Shown: positions 50,121 to 59,230 of the stretch, one piece after another
Layout of the letters: each line of letters starts with the position of its first letter
How positions within the stretch are numbered: the stretch's first letter is position 1
DNA from: an uncultured Vampirovibrio sp.
GTDB lineage: Bacteria > Cyanobacteriota > Vampirovibrionia > Gastranaerophilales > Gastranaerophilaceae
Direction: 5' to 3'
NCBI GenBank assembly: GCA_910584405.1
Contig: CAJUAL010000002.1
Location: forward strand, 147,425-211,424
DNA: 64,000 nt
Notes under the pieces: generated by a model
Database searches by the model: none
Told to the model about the DNA's origin: nothing
What the model saw: only the letters and a program-made list of their open reading frames with translations
Position numbers and translations under genes: made by a program

Positions 50121-51800
50121 ATGGATTTTAGTAAAATTACGGAAAATAAGCCATTACTATTTGGAATAATCGGCGGGGTTGTTCTTGTAATAGTTGTTGT
50201 GGTTATATCAATAGCAATAGCGGTAAGCGGGGGAAATAAAGGTAAATCCGAAGGAACAGTCGTAGGCGGTGAACCTTTAAAAACAAATGTAAATTTGCTT
50301 ACTACCGATAATTTAGGTAAGGCTTTAGAAATTCAGGCTTTACTGGCAAAACAGGGGATTACTGTTGAAAGACAGCTTGACGGTACAAAATCCATGCTTG
50401 TTTTGAATGCTAAAAACTGTTCAACTTTAACAAAGAAATGTACAATTACTGATAGAGATAACGCTTTGATTGCAATCGTTCAAAGCGGTTTGGTAGACCA
50501 AAACGTTGGTTTGGAAATCTTTGATAAAGGGGACTTCACATCAACTAAAGAAGATAAAAGAATTCGTCTTGCGCGTGCAATGAACGGAGAGTTGGCAAGA
50601 CTTATCAAGCAGATTAAGCCGATTCAAAATGCAACGGTATTTATATCAATTCCTGAAAGCGGTTCAATGTTTGATGATCCTAAGCCAAAAACCGCAACTG
50701 TTCAAATTGTTATTCCGTCAGGAGAAAAACTTGATCCGTTAAAAGTTAAAGCTATAACTAACCTCCTTTTGGGCAGCGTATCGGGCTTAACTGCCGAAAA
50801 TATTGCAATAACAGATACTAACGGTAATGTTTACCACAGTGTAATGAACGCTGAAGACGAAATGCTTCAAAAACTTGAAGAAAATGATAAATACATGCAG
50901 CAAAAAATTTCAAAACAATTAGACCGTCTTGTCGGTCCGGGAAATTATGTTGCAACTGTAAGTACTTTCTTGCGTCAAACTCCTGTTGAAAGATTTTCAA
51001 TAGAATACGATCCGAATAAAAAAGCTTCCGTAACAGAACAATCATTCAGAGAAGGTTTGGGTGATCAGACAAAAGACCAATCACAAGGTATTAATGCTGT
51101 CAGCACATATCTTCCAAACGGCTTACCTACAGGTGGAACTGATTCAAGTCAAAACAGAAATTATTCACGTACCGCAACAGAAACTCAATACGGAGTTACA
51201 AAAACCCAAACAAATGAATATATTAAACCGGGTGTGGTAGAAGATATATCAATTGCCGTTACAATTGATAAAAATAACATGCCGTCAGATACTACACCGG
51301 AAGAGTTAAAAGAATTAATCGCACGTGCGGCAAGTCCTAAAGTTACTGCGGATAACGTTTCTTTAGCGTATACATCTTCAAATGATCCATACTTAACACC
51401 TGAAAGACAGCAAAACTTGCCTAAAGTTGATGAAACAGGCAACCCTTGGTGGCTGGCGTTAATTATTTCAGCTCTTGGTCTTATTATAATCTTTAAGGCA
51501 ATTTCAGCTAAGGTTAAACGCATAAGAGAAGAAAACGAAATTGAAGTTGAATCATTACGTCAAAAAGCTTTAGAACAAGAAAGACAATTGAGTGATATTA
51601 ATTCTCGCGCAAGTCAGTTAACTCAACGTCAATCAGAACTTGCCCAAGACTTGATAAATCAACAGCAAAGAGCTGCAATACCACAGTTTGATGAAAACTT
51701 ACTGATAGATTCTCTGGATGCTATTTCAGGTGAAATAACAGAAGATGCGGCAGATAAAATTAAGAGCTGGATTGAAGAAGGTTCTGCAAAAGAAGGGTAG
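50121..51800 (+). CDS. fliF: Flagellar MS-ring protein FliF
   Basis: A 559-residue protein. N-terminal membrane helix (LLFGIIGGVVLVIVVVVISIAIAV, about 11-34), a YscJ/FliF ring-building domain (NLGKALEIQALLAKQGITVERQL …; IRLARAMNGELARLIKQIKPIQNATVFISIPE), the FliF C-terminal domain (TATVQIVIPSGEKLDPLKVKAITNLL), a second membrane helix near residue 442 (WWLALIISALGLIIIF), and a cytoplasmic tail that would bind FliG. All expected parts are present and the length is standard. It forms the base ring on which the export apparatus is built. Confidence 0.96.
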   Translation: MDFSKITENKPLLFGIIGGVVLVIVVVVISIAIAVSGGNKGKSEGTVVGGEPLKTNVNLLTTDNLGKALEIQALLAKQGITVERQLDGTKSMLVLNAKNCSTLTKKCTITDRDNALIAIVQSGLVDQNVGLEIFDKGDFTSTKEDKRIRLARAMNGELARLIKQIKPIQNATVFISIPESGSMFDDPKPKTATVQIVIPSGEKLDPLKVKAITNLLLGSVSGLTAENIAITDTNGNVYHSVMNAEDEMLQKLEENDKYMQQKISKQLDRLVGPGNYVATVSTFLRQTPVERFSIEYDPNKKASVTEQSFREGLGDQTKDQSQGINAVSTYLPNGLPTGGTDSSQNRNYSRTATETQYGVTKTQTNEYIKPGVVEDISIAVTIDKNNMPSDTTPEELKELIARAASPKVTADNVSLAYTSSNDPYLTPERQQNLPKVDETGNPWWLALIISALGLIIIFKAISAKVKRIREENEIEVESLRQKALEQERQLSDINSRASQLTQRQSELAQDLINQQQRAAIPQFDENLLIDSLDAISGEITEDAADKIKSWIEEGSAKEG

Positions 51801-51806
51801 TAAAAA

Positions 51807-52808
51807 ATGGCAACACAAAATTTTGATTATGAAGCTTTTGCACAAAACCTTGCCGCGCAAGCGCAAGAGATGGTTCCAGCCGAGTTTGATGATAGCCAAA
51901 AGCAATATGTTGTTAATACTTTAGGTAATTTTTCGCTGTTATCAGGGAAGGCTCTTGCAGAAGATCCTAATCTTAATTTTGATGAAAATCAAGCAGTTAC
52001 GATTACCCAGATTATTGCAGAATGGTCGTTCCATAAGTCTGTTGACTTGATTCGCTCAGGAATCCCTCAACAATATTGGGACGCTGTTATGCAAAAGATT
52101 GCTTATACTATTTTTGAAATAGCAAAGCAAACTTTTTCACAAGGCTTGCCTCATGATAAAATCTTGGAACTTGTTGAACATCACGTTAAAAAAAGTTACG
52201 CGGAAGCTATTACCGAATTAAAAGACAAAGGTGCTATTGATGAAGGTTTAATGGAATTTGCCCTTGGTCAATCCAATATGGATAAAATGGCACAGGAAAT
52301 GAAGCAGCAGCAAGAAAATGGGGGTGCTCCGATGCCTTCTGCGGACGGTTCAATGCCGACATCAGGCGGAGCTGTATCTGCTGAGTTTCCTAAAGTTGAT
52401 TCTAAAGTCTTAAAACTTGCAACTGTTGCAATGTTGTTTAAGAAAATGAATCAGGATAAAGTTCAGACAATTCTGAATAAATTTAACCCTGAAGATGCAC
52501 AGGATGTAATAAAATTTATGCAGGTTCCGAATTTGCCCGAGCGAATCGGTGCCGCGAATGCTCTTCGCTGTTTACAAGAAATTAAGACTAATTTGCCTAA
52601 AGTTACCGAACTTAATCCAAACAGCGTAGTTGCAAGAATTAGAAATTCCGTTTCAAAATATTCAAGTAAAGAAATAGATACAATATTAATCCGCGAGCGA
52701 ATAGAGGTCAAACGCCTTGTGTTTAATGCGTTAGAAGGTAAATACTATGATAAAATCCCGCCAAAAGTCGCAAGTATTGTTGCCACACATCTGGCAAATA
52801 GTGTATAA
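51807..52808 (+). CDS. fliG: Flagellar motor switch protein FliG
   Basis: A 333-residue protein, six bases after fliF. The C-terminal two thirds carry FliG patterns: KLATVAMLFKKMNQDKVQTILNKFNPEDAQDVIKFMQVPNL and later KLVEL-like segments with charged motor residues (SSKEIDTILIRERIEVKRLVFNALEG). The N-terminal part is a helical FliF-binding domain; a Gly/Pro/Met-rich linker (QQQENGGAPMPSADGSMPTSGG) sits near residue 170. The sequence is divergent from enterobacterial FliG, so the call rests on pattern and position between fliF and fliH. Confidence 0.85.
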   Translation: MATQNFDYEAFAQNLAAQAQEMVPAEFDDSQKQYVVNTLGNFSLLSGKALAEDPNLNFDENQAVTITQIIAEWSFHKSVDLIRSGIPQQYWDAVMQKIAYTIFEIAKQTFSQGLPHDKILELVEHHVKKSYAEAITELKDKGAIDEGLMEFALGQSNMDKMAQEMKQQQENGGAPMPSADGSMPTSGGAVSAEFPKVDSKVLKLATVAMLFKKMNQDKVQTILNKFNPEDAQDVIKFMQVPNLPERIGAANALRCLQEIKTNLPKVTELNPNSVVARIRNSVSKYSSKEIDTILIRERIEVKRLVFNALEGKYYDKIPPKVASIVATHLANSV

Positions 52809-52820
52809 TAATGTTGTATC

Positions 52821-53528
52821 ATGATTATAAAAAAGAAACATAAAAAATCAGATGAGGGAGAATTAGAACAAGTTTCGGTTTCAGAAGAAGTTCAACAAGA
52901 ATCAGAGTCTTCGGACGAACAGGAAATTGACTTGTTTGATTTGGATAATATTGATTTTAAGCAAAGGCAGGAACGCAGGAAGGGTGATCGCCGCAGAGGT
53001 TTTCGCAGAATTGATGACAGAAACCTTATCTCCCGCGCAAGAGAAGAAGCTGATGCGATAAAAGAAGCTGCCGCAAAAGAAGGTTATAATGCTGGGTTAG
53101 AGGCAGCTAAGTTTGATATTGAAAATATTAAAGCCTCAATTGCTGAATTTATGAATGCCAAACAAGAGGTTTATAACAGTATTGCTCCTGATATTTTAGA
53201 GATTAGTCTTGATATTGCAAAAAAAATTATTAAAAAAGAAATGTCAGAAGATCCGCAAGTTTTGCTTGCAAATATCAAAGATATAATGAAAGGCTTATCT
53301 AAGGAAGAAACCAAGATAACCTTAAGGGTTAATCCTTCGCAGGCTGCAATCTTAAAACAAGATGTTCCTGAGGTTGCAACTTCGTTAGGCTTAGAAGCAA
53401 AAATAATTGTGGTATCAGATGAAAATGTTATGGAAGGCGGATGTTTAGTTACAACCACCAACGGCGTAATTGATGCAACTGTAGAATCACAGCTTGCAAT
53501 AATAAGTGAGGTATTGAAAGAAGTATAA
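52821..53528 (+). CDS. fliH: Flagellar export ATPase regulator FliH
   Basis: A 235-residue protein. The N-terminus is charged and disordered (KKKHKKSDEGELEQVSVSEEVQQESESSDEQE), followed by a coiled coil and the C-terminal FliH/HrpE domain (ILEISLDIAKKIIKKEMSEDPQVLLANIKDIMK … ITLRVNPSQAAILKQDV … GGCLVTTTNGVIDATVESQLAIISEVL). FliH holds the FliI ATPase; fliI is not next to it here, which is unusual. Its stop codon shares one base with the flhA start. Confidence 0.9.
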   Translation: MIIKKKHKKSDEGELEQVSVSEEVQQESESSDEQEIDLFDLDNIDFKQRQERRKGDRRRGFRRIDDRNLISRAREEADAIKEAAAKEGYNAGLEAAKFDIENIKASIAEFMNAKQEVYNSIAPDILEISLDIAKKIIKKEMSEDPQVLLANIKDIMKGLSKEETKITLRVNPSQAAILKQDVPEVATSLGLEAKIIVVSDENVMEGGCLVTTTNGVIDATVESQLAIISEVLKEV

Positions 53529-55621
53529 TGGCAGCACCTGAGGGAAATGCAAATCCGATAAGTGAAATTTTTATGGCACTTTTTGTGCTGTTTCTTTTGA
53601 TTATCTTGCTATGCGAATTGCCGAACTGGATGATAAATATTTGTATTTGTTTGAATATTACGTTAGGCGTTGTGCTTTTGATGTTCGCTTTGTATGTTCA
53701 AAAAACGCTTGAGTTATCGTCTTTTCCGTCAATTATTTTGATTGGTACAATGTTCAGGCTATGTTTGTCTATTGCGTCAACCCGTTTAATCTTGGCAAAA
53801 GGTGAGGCGGGGGAAGTAATTCATGCATTCGGGTCATTTGTTACGGGTGGTAATATGATTGTAGGGGGTGTAATCTTCCTTATTATCACAGTTGTACAGT
53901 TTATGGTAATTACCAAAGGTGCTGAACGTATTGCGGAGGTTTCCGCGCGTTTTGCGTTGGATGCGATGCCGGGTAAACAAATGCAGATTGACGCGGATTT
54001 TAACGCGGGCTTGATGTCGCCTGAAGAAGCTACAAAAAAACGTGATGATTTATCAAGAGAATCAAGTTTAATGGGTTCTATGGACGGTGCGATGAAGTTC
54101 GTAAAAGGGGATACTATCGCAGGTATTATTATCGTACTTATTAACATTATCGGCGGTTTGTGTGTAGGATGTATGATGAACCAAATGCCGATAGCTGATG
54201 CTGTCGGAAAATATACTGTATTAACTATTGGTGACGGTCTTGCCTCTCAGGTTCCGTCATTGTTGATGTCAATTGCGGCAGGTGTTTTCATGACTCGTGC
54301 TTCTGCGGCAAGTCCGTCTTTGGGTTCAGATGTTACCGCCCAGATTACAAGTAAACCGTATGCACTTTTCTTTGCGGCTGGATTCTTGTTGTTACTTGCT
54401 GCAACAGGTCATTGGACAGGGTTGCCTTGGTTGCCGTTTTTGATGTTTGCTATTGGTTTGTTTGTTGCAGGTTTCCAAGTTTTAATTAACGCTGATGTTC
54501 AATCTCAGTTAGGTCAGTTGGAAAATGTTCGTCAAAACATGCAGGATTTGGTTAACCCTAACAGAATGTATGAACGTTTAGGGGTTGATATTTTGAGCTT
54601 GCAGGTTGGTTCAAATCTTCTTGTAATTGCCGACCCTGACCAGGAAGGTCAGTTGCTTGCAAAAATCGCAGCTCTTCGTCAAAGGGTTACTGATGAACTC
54701 GGGTATATTTTACCTAACATTCGTATTATGGACTCATCTGCTCTTGATGCGAATGAATATATGATTTCTATCCGTGGTAATACTGTTGCCACAGGTTACG
54801 TTTATCCGGGTAAATTTATGGTAATTGCCGACCAGTGGGATTCTATGAAAAAAGAAGTTCCTGATGATGCTATTATTGGTATTGACCCGACTTATCAAAC
54901 TCAGGCTTATTGGATTAGTCAGGAAGATGCAAAGTCTGCAAGACTTGTAACTGCAGTTGATGCAACATATGTTATTGTTACACACTTACAAGAATGTGTA
55001 AGAAAACATGTTGATGACGTTATGACAAAAACAGATGTTCTTAAGCTTATGGAGCTTGTCCGCTCTCAAGACCCGACACTTGTTAATGATCTTGTGCCGA
55101 CAATTATTTCAACAAGTGACTTAAGAAAGATTTTTGTTAACTTAATCAGAGAAAAAGTTTCTATAAAAGATATTATCTTTGTATTTGAAAGACTTTGTGA
55201 TTATGCAAGATTTTCAAAAGAACCTGATATTTTATCAGAGCGTTTAAGAGCGGCTTTAGGCCGTCAAATTTGTTTATCGAATGTTCAATCCGATAAGGTT
55301 TTGTATGCACTTACTTTATCTCCTGAGTGGGAAAAAACTCTGGATGATTCTTGTCAAAGAACCGAGTTAGGAACAATGTTTTTGCTTAATCCTGTACAGG
55401 TTCAGGAACTTATTGAAACAACAGCAACAACTCTTCTTCGGGCTCACCAAACTTGCGGACGTCAGCCTGTAGTTTTATGTTCTCCAAGAATAAGACTTCC
55501 GTTATATCAGCTTCTGGAACGCCATATCCCGACAATTGTTGTAATTTCGTATTCTGAACTTATAACTGATATTAAGGTTGAAGCGATTGATACTGTCGGG
55601 GATGCGTATATTGGTGATTAG
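53528..55621 (+). CDS. flhA: Flagellar export gate protein FlhA
   Basis: A 697-residue protein with eight N-terminal membrane helices and the FHIPEP landmarks: LCELPNWMINICICLNITLGVVLLMFALYVQ, FPSIILIGTMFRLCLSIASTRLIL, and FALDAMPGKQMQIDADFNAGLMSPEEA in the cytosolic loop. The C-terminal cytoplasmic domain (from about 330) ends ISYSELITDIKVEAIDTVGD. FlhA forms the nonameric ring of the type III export apparatus. Together with fliE, fliF and fliG it marks a flagellum, not a virulence injectisome. Confidence 0.97.
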   Translation: MAAPEGNANPISEIFMALFVLFLLIILLCELPNWMINICICLNITLGVVLLMFALYVQKTLELSSFPSIILIGTMFRLCLSIASTRLILAKGEAGEVIHAFGSFVTGGNMIVGGVIFLIITVVQFMVITKGAERIAEVSARFALDAMPGKQMQIDADFNAGLMSPEEATKKRDDLSRESSLMGSMDGAMKFVKGDTIAGIIIVLINIIGGLCVGCMMNQMPIADAVGKYTVLTIGDGLASQVPSLLMSIAAGVFMTRASAASPSLGSDVTAQITSKPYALFFAAGFLLLLAATGHWTGLPWLPFLMFAIGLFVAGFQVLINADVQSQLGQLENVRQNMQDLVNPNRMYERLGVDILSLQVGSNLLVIADPDQEGQLLAKIAALRQRVTDELGYILPNIRIMDSSALDANEYMISIRGNTVATGYVYPGKFMVIADQWDSMKKEVPDDAIIGIDPTYQTQAYWISQEDAKSARLVTAVDATYVIVTHLQECVRKHVDDVMTKTDVLKLMELVRSQDPTLVNDLVPTIISTSDLRKIFVNLIREKVSIKDIIFVFERLCDYARFSKEPDILSERLRAALGRQICLSNVQSDKVLYALTLSPEWEKTLDDSCQRTELGTMFLLNPVQVQELIETTATTLLRAHQTCGRQPVVLCSPRIRLPLYQLLERHIPTIVVISYSELITDIKVEAIDTVGDAYIGD

Positions 55622-55630
55622 AGGTAGATT

Positions 55631-55837
55631 ATGAAACAAATCCTTTTATCACTTATCAAAATATATCAGTATTTTTCAAAGTTTACACCAAAAGTTTGCA
55701 GGTTTTATCCGACATGTTCTGAGTATACAAAACAGGCAATAGAAAAGTACGGAGTCTTAAAAGGCGGTTGGCTTGGGATAAAAAGGATTTGCCGATGTCA
55801 TCCCGGAAACCCCGGAGGATATGACCCTGTACCGTAG
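55631..55837 (+). CDS. yidD: Membrane protein insertion efficiency factor YidD
   Basis: A 68-residue protein with the complete YidD core: LIKIYQYFSKFTPKVCRFYPTCSEYTKQAIEKYGVLKGGWLGIKRICRCHPGNPGGYDPVP. It helps YidC insert membrane proteins. In most bacteria it lies between rnpA and yidC; here it follows flhA by nine bases with GAGGT before the ATG, so it has been joined to the flagellar operon. Confidence 0.96.
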   Translation: MKQILLSLIKIYQYFSKFTPKVCRFYPTCSEYTKQAIEKYGVLKGGWLGIKRICRCHPGNPGGYDPVP

Positions 55838-55844
55838 GTAATTA

Positions 55845-56603
55845 TTATTTAATGTTTTTGACAACCCATTTGAAATAATCTGATTCAGTTTTTGCGCGGT
55901 GTGCGCATGCAGCACCGTTTGAGCCCCCTGAAGTTTTGTGATTACAGGATTGACTTATTTTATTGAATGATGTTTGAATATCGCCCATAGTTCTTAACTC
56001 TCCGTCAAGAAATTCAAAGGTAAATAAATCATACCCCCAACGGTTTGGCGGGTTGTTGTAACCGTTTATATCAACTGATACCCATATCCTTCCGGTATGA
56101 TTTTCTATCATAACTAATGTGCCGTCTTGCAATGCAATTTGTCCATCATCAAAATAAGTGTAACTTACTGTCGAATTACCATCAAAAGTTTTGTAATGAT
56201 TAGCAGATTTAGAACTCGCTTCGTAACATAAAGAATATCGCTTATTTTCATTTCTGTTTAGTCCATCAGGTCCACAATCAAATGGGGTTTGTAAATATTT
56301 CATAAATGTTTTATAAAACGTTCTTGAGGGGTAAGTTGAAGGGTCAAGTGAAACATCATCAGCTTCCATTTGTTTAAAAACCTGTTGTACTGTTGAATAT
56401 GATTTCAAAAACTGGGCACGCAGTCTATGAGCTTTGTGTGCAGCAATTAGACTTGGAATCGTCAGTGCTGCAACAACACCTATTATCCCGAGTGTAATCA
56501 GTACCTCAGCCAATGTAAAAGCGGGCATTATGCTACAAATCTTAGCACTTATTACATCAATATATGACTTGCGGTGCATTATCGGTGTTTTCTTAGATAG
56601 CAT
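55845..56603 (-). CDS. Type IV pilin-like protein (prepilin N-terminal methylation domain)
   Basis: A 252-residue protein. A long leader of about 28 residues (MLSKKTPIMHRKSYIDVIS…) precedes PAFTLAEVLITLG, the prepilin cleavage site with Glu at +5, and the hydrophobic helix VIGVVAALTIPSLI-type segment. The globular part has VSVDINGYNNPPNRWGYDLFTFEF, the same DxNG-PN-GxDxF motif as the pilin-like proteins at 3923 and 5020, and cysteines near the end (SCNHKTSGG…ACAHR). GGAGGAGG lies six bases before the ATG, confirming the long leader. It diverges from an XRE gene with a shared promoter and palindrome. Confidence 0.88.
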   Translation of the reverse strand: MLSKKTPIMHRKSYIDVISAKICSIMPAFTLAEVLITLGIIGVVAALTIPSLIAAHKAHRLRAQFLKSYSTVQQVFKQMEADDVSLDPSTYPSRTFYKTFMKYLQTPFDCGPDGLNRNENKRYSLCYEASSKSANHYKTFDGNSTVSYTYFDDGQIALQDGTLVMIENHTGRIWVSVDINGYNNPPNRWGYDLFTFEFLDGELRTMGDIQTSFNKISQSCNHKTSGGSNGAACAHRAKTESDYFKWVVKNIK

Positions 56604-56643
56604 CTTACCTCCTCCTGTGCGGTATTTATCACAGAATAATTAT

Positions 56644-56671
56644 ATTATACACGTATAATCAAAATATGCAA
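56644..56671 (-). promoter_or_regulatory. Pilin promoter with palindromic operator, overlapping XRE start
   Basis: On the minus strand TTGCAT (56671-56666) and TATAAT (56649-56644) are 16 bases apart and drive the pilin-like gene. An inverted repeat ATTATAC-AC-GTATAAT at 56644-56659 covers the -10 and spacer; its other arm gives a plus-strand TATAAT six bases before the XRE start. The layout copies that at 4973-5006. Confidence 0.7.
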
Positions 56672-56893
56672 GATATAAATACTTATCAGGAGCGGTTAGC
56701 GAAAAATATTCGCAGGTTGAGGATAGAAAACAAGTATTCTCAGGAATATCTTGCAGAATTAACGGATAGAACAAGAGAGCATATTAATAGATTAGAATCG
56801 GGTAAGGAAACTATCGGGTTTACCACTTTTATAAAACTTGCACAGGTGTTTAATGTTTCATTAGATGAATTAGTAGGGTTTGAAAAAGATTAA
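56666..56893 (+). CDS. XRE-family HTH regulator next to pilin-like gene
   Basis: A 75-residue single helix-turn-helix domain: RLAKNIRRLRIENKYSQEYLAELTDRTREHINRLESGKETIGFTTFIKLAQVFNVSLDELVGF. The recognition helix ends RLESG as in many XRE proteins. TATAAT ends just six bases before its ATG, so its message would be leaderless or nearly so. It probably binds the palindrome at 56644-56659, controlling itself and the divergent pilin-like gene. It differs in sequence from the XRE protein at 4723, matching the different palindrome. Confidence 0.9.
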   Translation: MQDINTYQERLAKNIRRLRIENKYSQEYLAELTDRTREHINRLESGKETIGFTTFIKLAQVFNVSLDELVGFEKD

Positions 56894-58158
56894 AGTGTGT
56901 TTATAAAATCTACTACTTCTTTTAGTGAATAAATGTTTTGTTGAACGAAAAATTCTTTTTTTGTTTGTGATTTTACGTAGTCAAGGTTTTTACCGTCTAA
57001 GAAGTCTTCTGTATATGGTCGAAGCATAACAGACGGAATTACAACTTTGTCGCAGTCAACATCTTTTACTGTTCTAATGAGATCTTCTGTTGTTATAAGC
57101 CCTGCAACCGTAATATCTTGTCCCCAGTATTCTGATTTAACGGGATGAACTTCAACTTTCAGGTTTTTTATATTGTTTAATTTTTCAGCAACTTCGTTTA
57201 ACATATCTTTTGCGGCATAAGAACATGCAAAGACCATTTTATAAGGCTTTGAGATGGTTTTTGGAAGTTTTTGTTTGTAAAAATCATCAAGGGTAAGTCT
57301 TAATGAACCAACTCCGTCATCAAGCTGGCAAAAGTTTCCGTAATATTTTGCAGGCGGAATAGGTTTTTCAGCAAGTAAGAAAAATTCGTCAGAGCAACAT
57401 ACCCGTTTATATTTTGACGCAATTTCAATAGTTTCTTGAGCGCATTTTTTATCAACTCTGCTAAGTTCTCCTTCTGCTCTGAATTGTGTGATTCCGACGG
57501 GAACGATTGCAACAGAAAGCACAGTATTTTTAAGTTTTGCTAAATCCGATAATGTTCTGTCTAATTCCGCTCCGTCGTTTATTCCCGGGCATAGTACAAT
57601 TTGTGTATGGAACGGGATTTTGTTTTTTCGAAACCAGTTTAAATTTTCTAAAGCTTTACCCGCGTTTGGGTTTCTAAGCATTTTTACGCGAAGTTCAGGG
57701 TTTGTAGTGTGAACAGACACATAAAACGGTCCCAAATGCATTCTTTTTATGCGTTCGCGGTCTTCATCTTTGAGGTTTGTCAGGGTAATATATGTTCCTT
57801 GAAGGTATGACAGCCTGTAATCATCATCTTTTATGTATAAGGTGTTTCTTAACCCTTTTGGTTGTTGGTCTACAAAACAAAATATACAATGATTCAGGCA
57901 TGGTTTGATTCTGTCAAATACTGCACTTTCAAAGACTATTCCCAAATCATCCTCAAAATCTTTTTCTATTTCGATTTCTTCAATTTCACCGTTTGTTTTT
58001 TTTATTTCAACAGTTATAAGTTCTGATTTCATATAAAAATTATAATCAATCATATCAAGCATTTTATTTCCGTCGATTGAAACAAGTTCATCGCCTTTTT
58101 GGATTTCAAGTTCTTCTGCTATTGAACCTTTTATAACGCTGTTAACTATTGCCGGCAT
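56890..58158 (-). CDS. Radical SAM / DUF512 protein with PDZ-like N-terminus
   Basis: A 422-residue protein. An N-terminal PDZ-like domain (IVNSVIKGSIAEELEIQKGDELVSIDG), then CLNHCIFCFVDQQPKGLR near residue 87, a CxxxCxxC radical-SAM cluster, then DDDYRLSYLQGTYITLTN, HTTNPELRVKMLRNP, and the C-terminal DUF512 domain ending in a glycine-containing IPSVMLRPYTEDFLDG segment. The family is well known in Cyanobacteria and Firmicutes as an Fe-S oxidoreductase of unproven function. It overlaps the PadR gene upstream by 17 bases, suggesting coupled expression. Confidence 0.93.
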   Translation of the reverse strand: MPAIVNSVIKGSIAEELEIQKGDELVSIDGNKMLDMIDYNFYMKSELITVEIKKTNGEIEEIEIEKDFEDDLGIVFESAVFDRIKPCLNHCIFCFVDQQPKGLRNTLYIKDDDYRLSYLQGTYITLTNLKDEDRERIKRMHLGPFYVSVHTTNPELRVKMLRNPNAGKALENLNWFRKNKIPFHTQIVLCPGINDGAELDRTLSDLAKLKNTVLSVAIVPVGITQFRAEGELSRVDKKCAQETIEIASKYKRVCCSDEFFLLAEKPIPPAKYYGNFCQLDDGVGSLRLTLDDFYKQKLPKTISKPYKMVFACSYAAKDMLNEVAEKLNNIKNLKVEVHPVKSEYWGQDITVAGLITTEDLIRTVKDVDCDKVVIPSVMLRPYTEDFLDGKNLDYVKSQTKKEFFVQQNIYSLKEVVDFINTL

Positions 58159-58666
58159 TATTCTTTTCCAATCCTTCTACCATTGAAATAAAGTTTTTGT
58201 ATTCACAAATTGTATTGTCTAGCGCAATTTTTTGATAAAAATCTTTTGGGGTATATTCATCTTCTAAAGTTTGTTCTGCATTAACTTTATGTAGAAGAGC
58301 AATTGATTTTATATTTAACAACAATTCATTACAATCTTCTTTAGATAAGACAGATGCGCAAGATATTTTAACTCTTGCATCTGATAAAAATTGAAGTGGG
58401 TTTGTTGAAAACGGTTTTACTAAAAGTTTTTGCAGCTCTTTTGAACCTTCTTTGGTTATAGTGTAGAAAACTGATAACTTACCGCCATCAGACATTATTT
58501 TAGAAGATGTAATGCATCCTGCTTTTTCCAACCTGACAAGAGCTGGTTTTATTGCCCCAAAACTCGGGGTTGAATATGCCAAAAAGTACTCACCGATTCG
58601 CTTATGGATAGAGTACATTGTTAAATCTTGTTTTAATAAGACATATAAAATCATTATTTCTATCAT
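58142..58666 (-). CDS. PadR-family transcriptional regulator
   Basis: A 174-residue protein. The winged-helix N-terminal domain reads ILYVLLKQDLTMYSIHKRIGEYFLAYSTPSFGAIKPALVRLEKAGCITSSKIMSDGGKLSVFYTITKEGSKEL, the PadR pattern; the C-terminal half is a helical dimerisation region (SCASVLSKEDCNELLLNIKSIALLHKV). Ligand unknown. It overlaps the DUF512 gene by 17 bases and is probably its regulator or co-regulated. No good ribosome-binding site precedes the ATG. Confidence 0.85.
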   Translation of the reverse strand: MIEIMILYVLLKQDLTMYSIHKRIGEYFLAYSTPSFGAIKPALVRLEKAGCITSSKIMSDGGKLSVFYTITKEGSKELQKLLVKPFSTNPLQFLSDARVKISCASVLSKEDCNELLLNIKSIALLHKVNAEQTLEDEYTPKDFYQKIALDNTICEYKNFISMVEGLEKNNAGNS

Positions 58667-58783
58667 AAGTTAATTAAACCATGAAAATTAAGAAATGTAA
58701 AAAATGTACCGAGAAATTAGCAATTTTTATTATTTTTCATCTTTATGTTTCATAATAAGTATATAAAAGAAAGAAGGTTAGAT

Positions 58784-59170
58784 ATGGTAGATTCAGTTTC
58801 AGCATTTAAACCGTTAACGGTAGATAAACCTTTTACAACGGTAAATTATGTAACAAAAGACGGAGAACATATCTCTGCAACAAAAAATAACGGTATTGTT
58901 ACTCTTGTTGGTGACAAAAACGGTACACGTCAAATGCCGGTTGATGAATTTATGAAAGAATTTGTAAAGACTCTTCCTGTTATCAATGATGCACCGAAAA
59001 TGGATACAGTAGAAATTTCATCAAAACCTACAGTAAACGCACCTGCTGCAACTGCACCAAAGTCTGAAGTTGATGAAAAACCGCAAGAAGCTAAGACTGC
59101 TCCGGCAGCTGAAGCTCCAAAAGCTCCTACAGCTCCTGAAGTTGGTAAAAAACTTGATGTAGCAGCTTAA
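58784..59170 (+). CDS. Hypothetical protein with Ala/Pro/Lys-rich tail, 128 aa
   Basis: The ATG at 58784 has GAAGG upstream; an earlier frame start is rejected. Residues 1-65 look folded (TTVNYVTKDGEHISATKNNGIVTLVGDKNGTRQMPVDEFMKEFVKTL), and the rest is a low-complexity AP/EAP-rich tail (PKSEVDEKPQEAKTAPAAEAPKAPTAPEVGKK). No signal peptide. A strong terminator follows, so it is a monocistronic gene, perhaps abundantly expressed. I do not recognise a family. Confidence 0.7.
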   Translation: MVDSVSAFKPLTVDKPFTTVNYVTKDGEHISATKNNGIVTLVGDKNGTRQMPVDEFMKEFVKTLPVINDAPKMDTVEISSKPTVNAPAATAPKSEVDEKPQEAKTAPAAEAPKAPTAPEVGKKLDVAA

Positions 59171-59196
59171 GACAAGCTTAAAACCAGAGTCTTTAA

Positions 59197-59228
59197 AATC
59201 CTCCTGTTATTTATCAGGAGGATTTTTT
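59197..59228 (+). terminator. Intrinsic terminator after the 58784 gene
   Basis: AATCCTCCTG and CAGGAGGATT form a 10-bp stem with an eight-base loop, then TTTTTT. The loop-side CAGGAGG resembles a ribosome-binding site. Confidence 0.85.
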
Positions 59229-59230
59229 AA

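Noticed and set aside
49729..55621. Virulence-type type III secretion system
   Set aside because: FliE, FliG and the full MS-ring FliF are flagellum-specific, so these genes belong to a flagellum.
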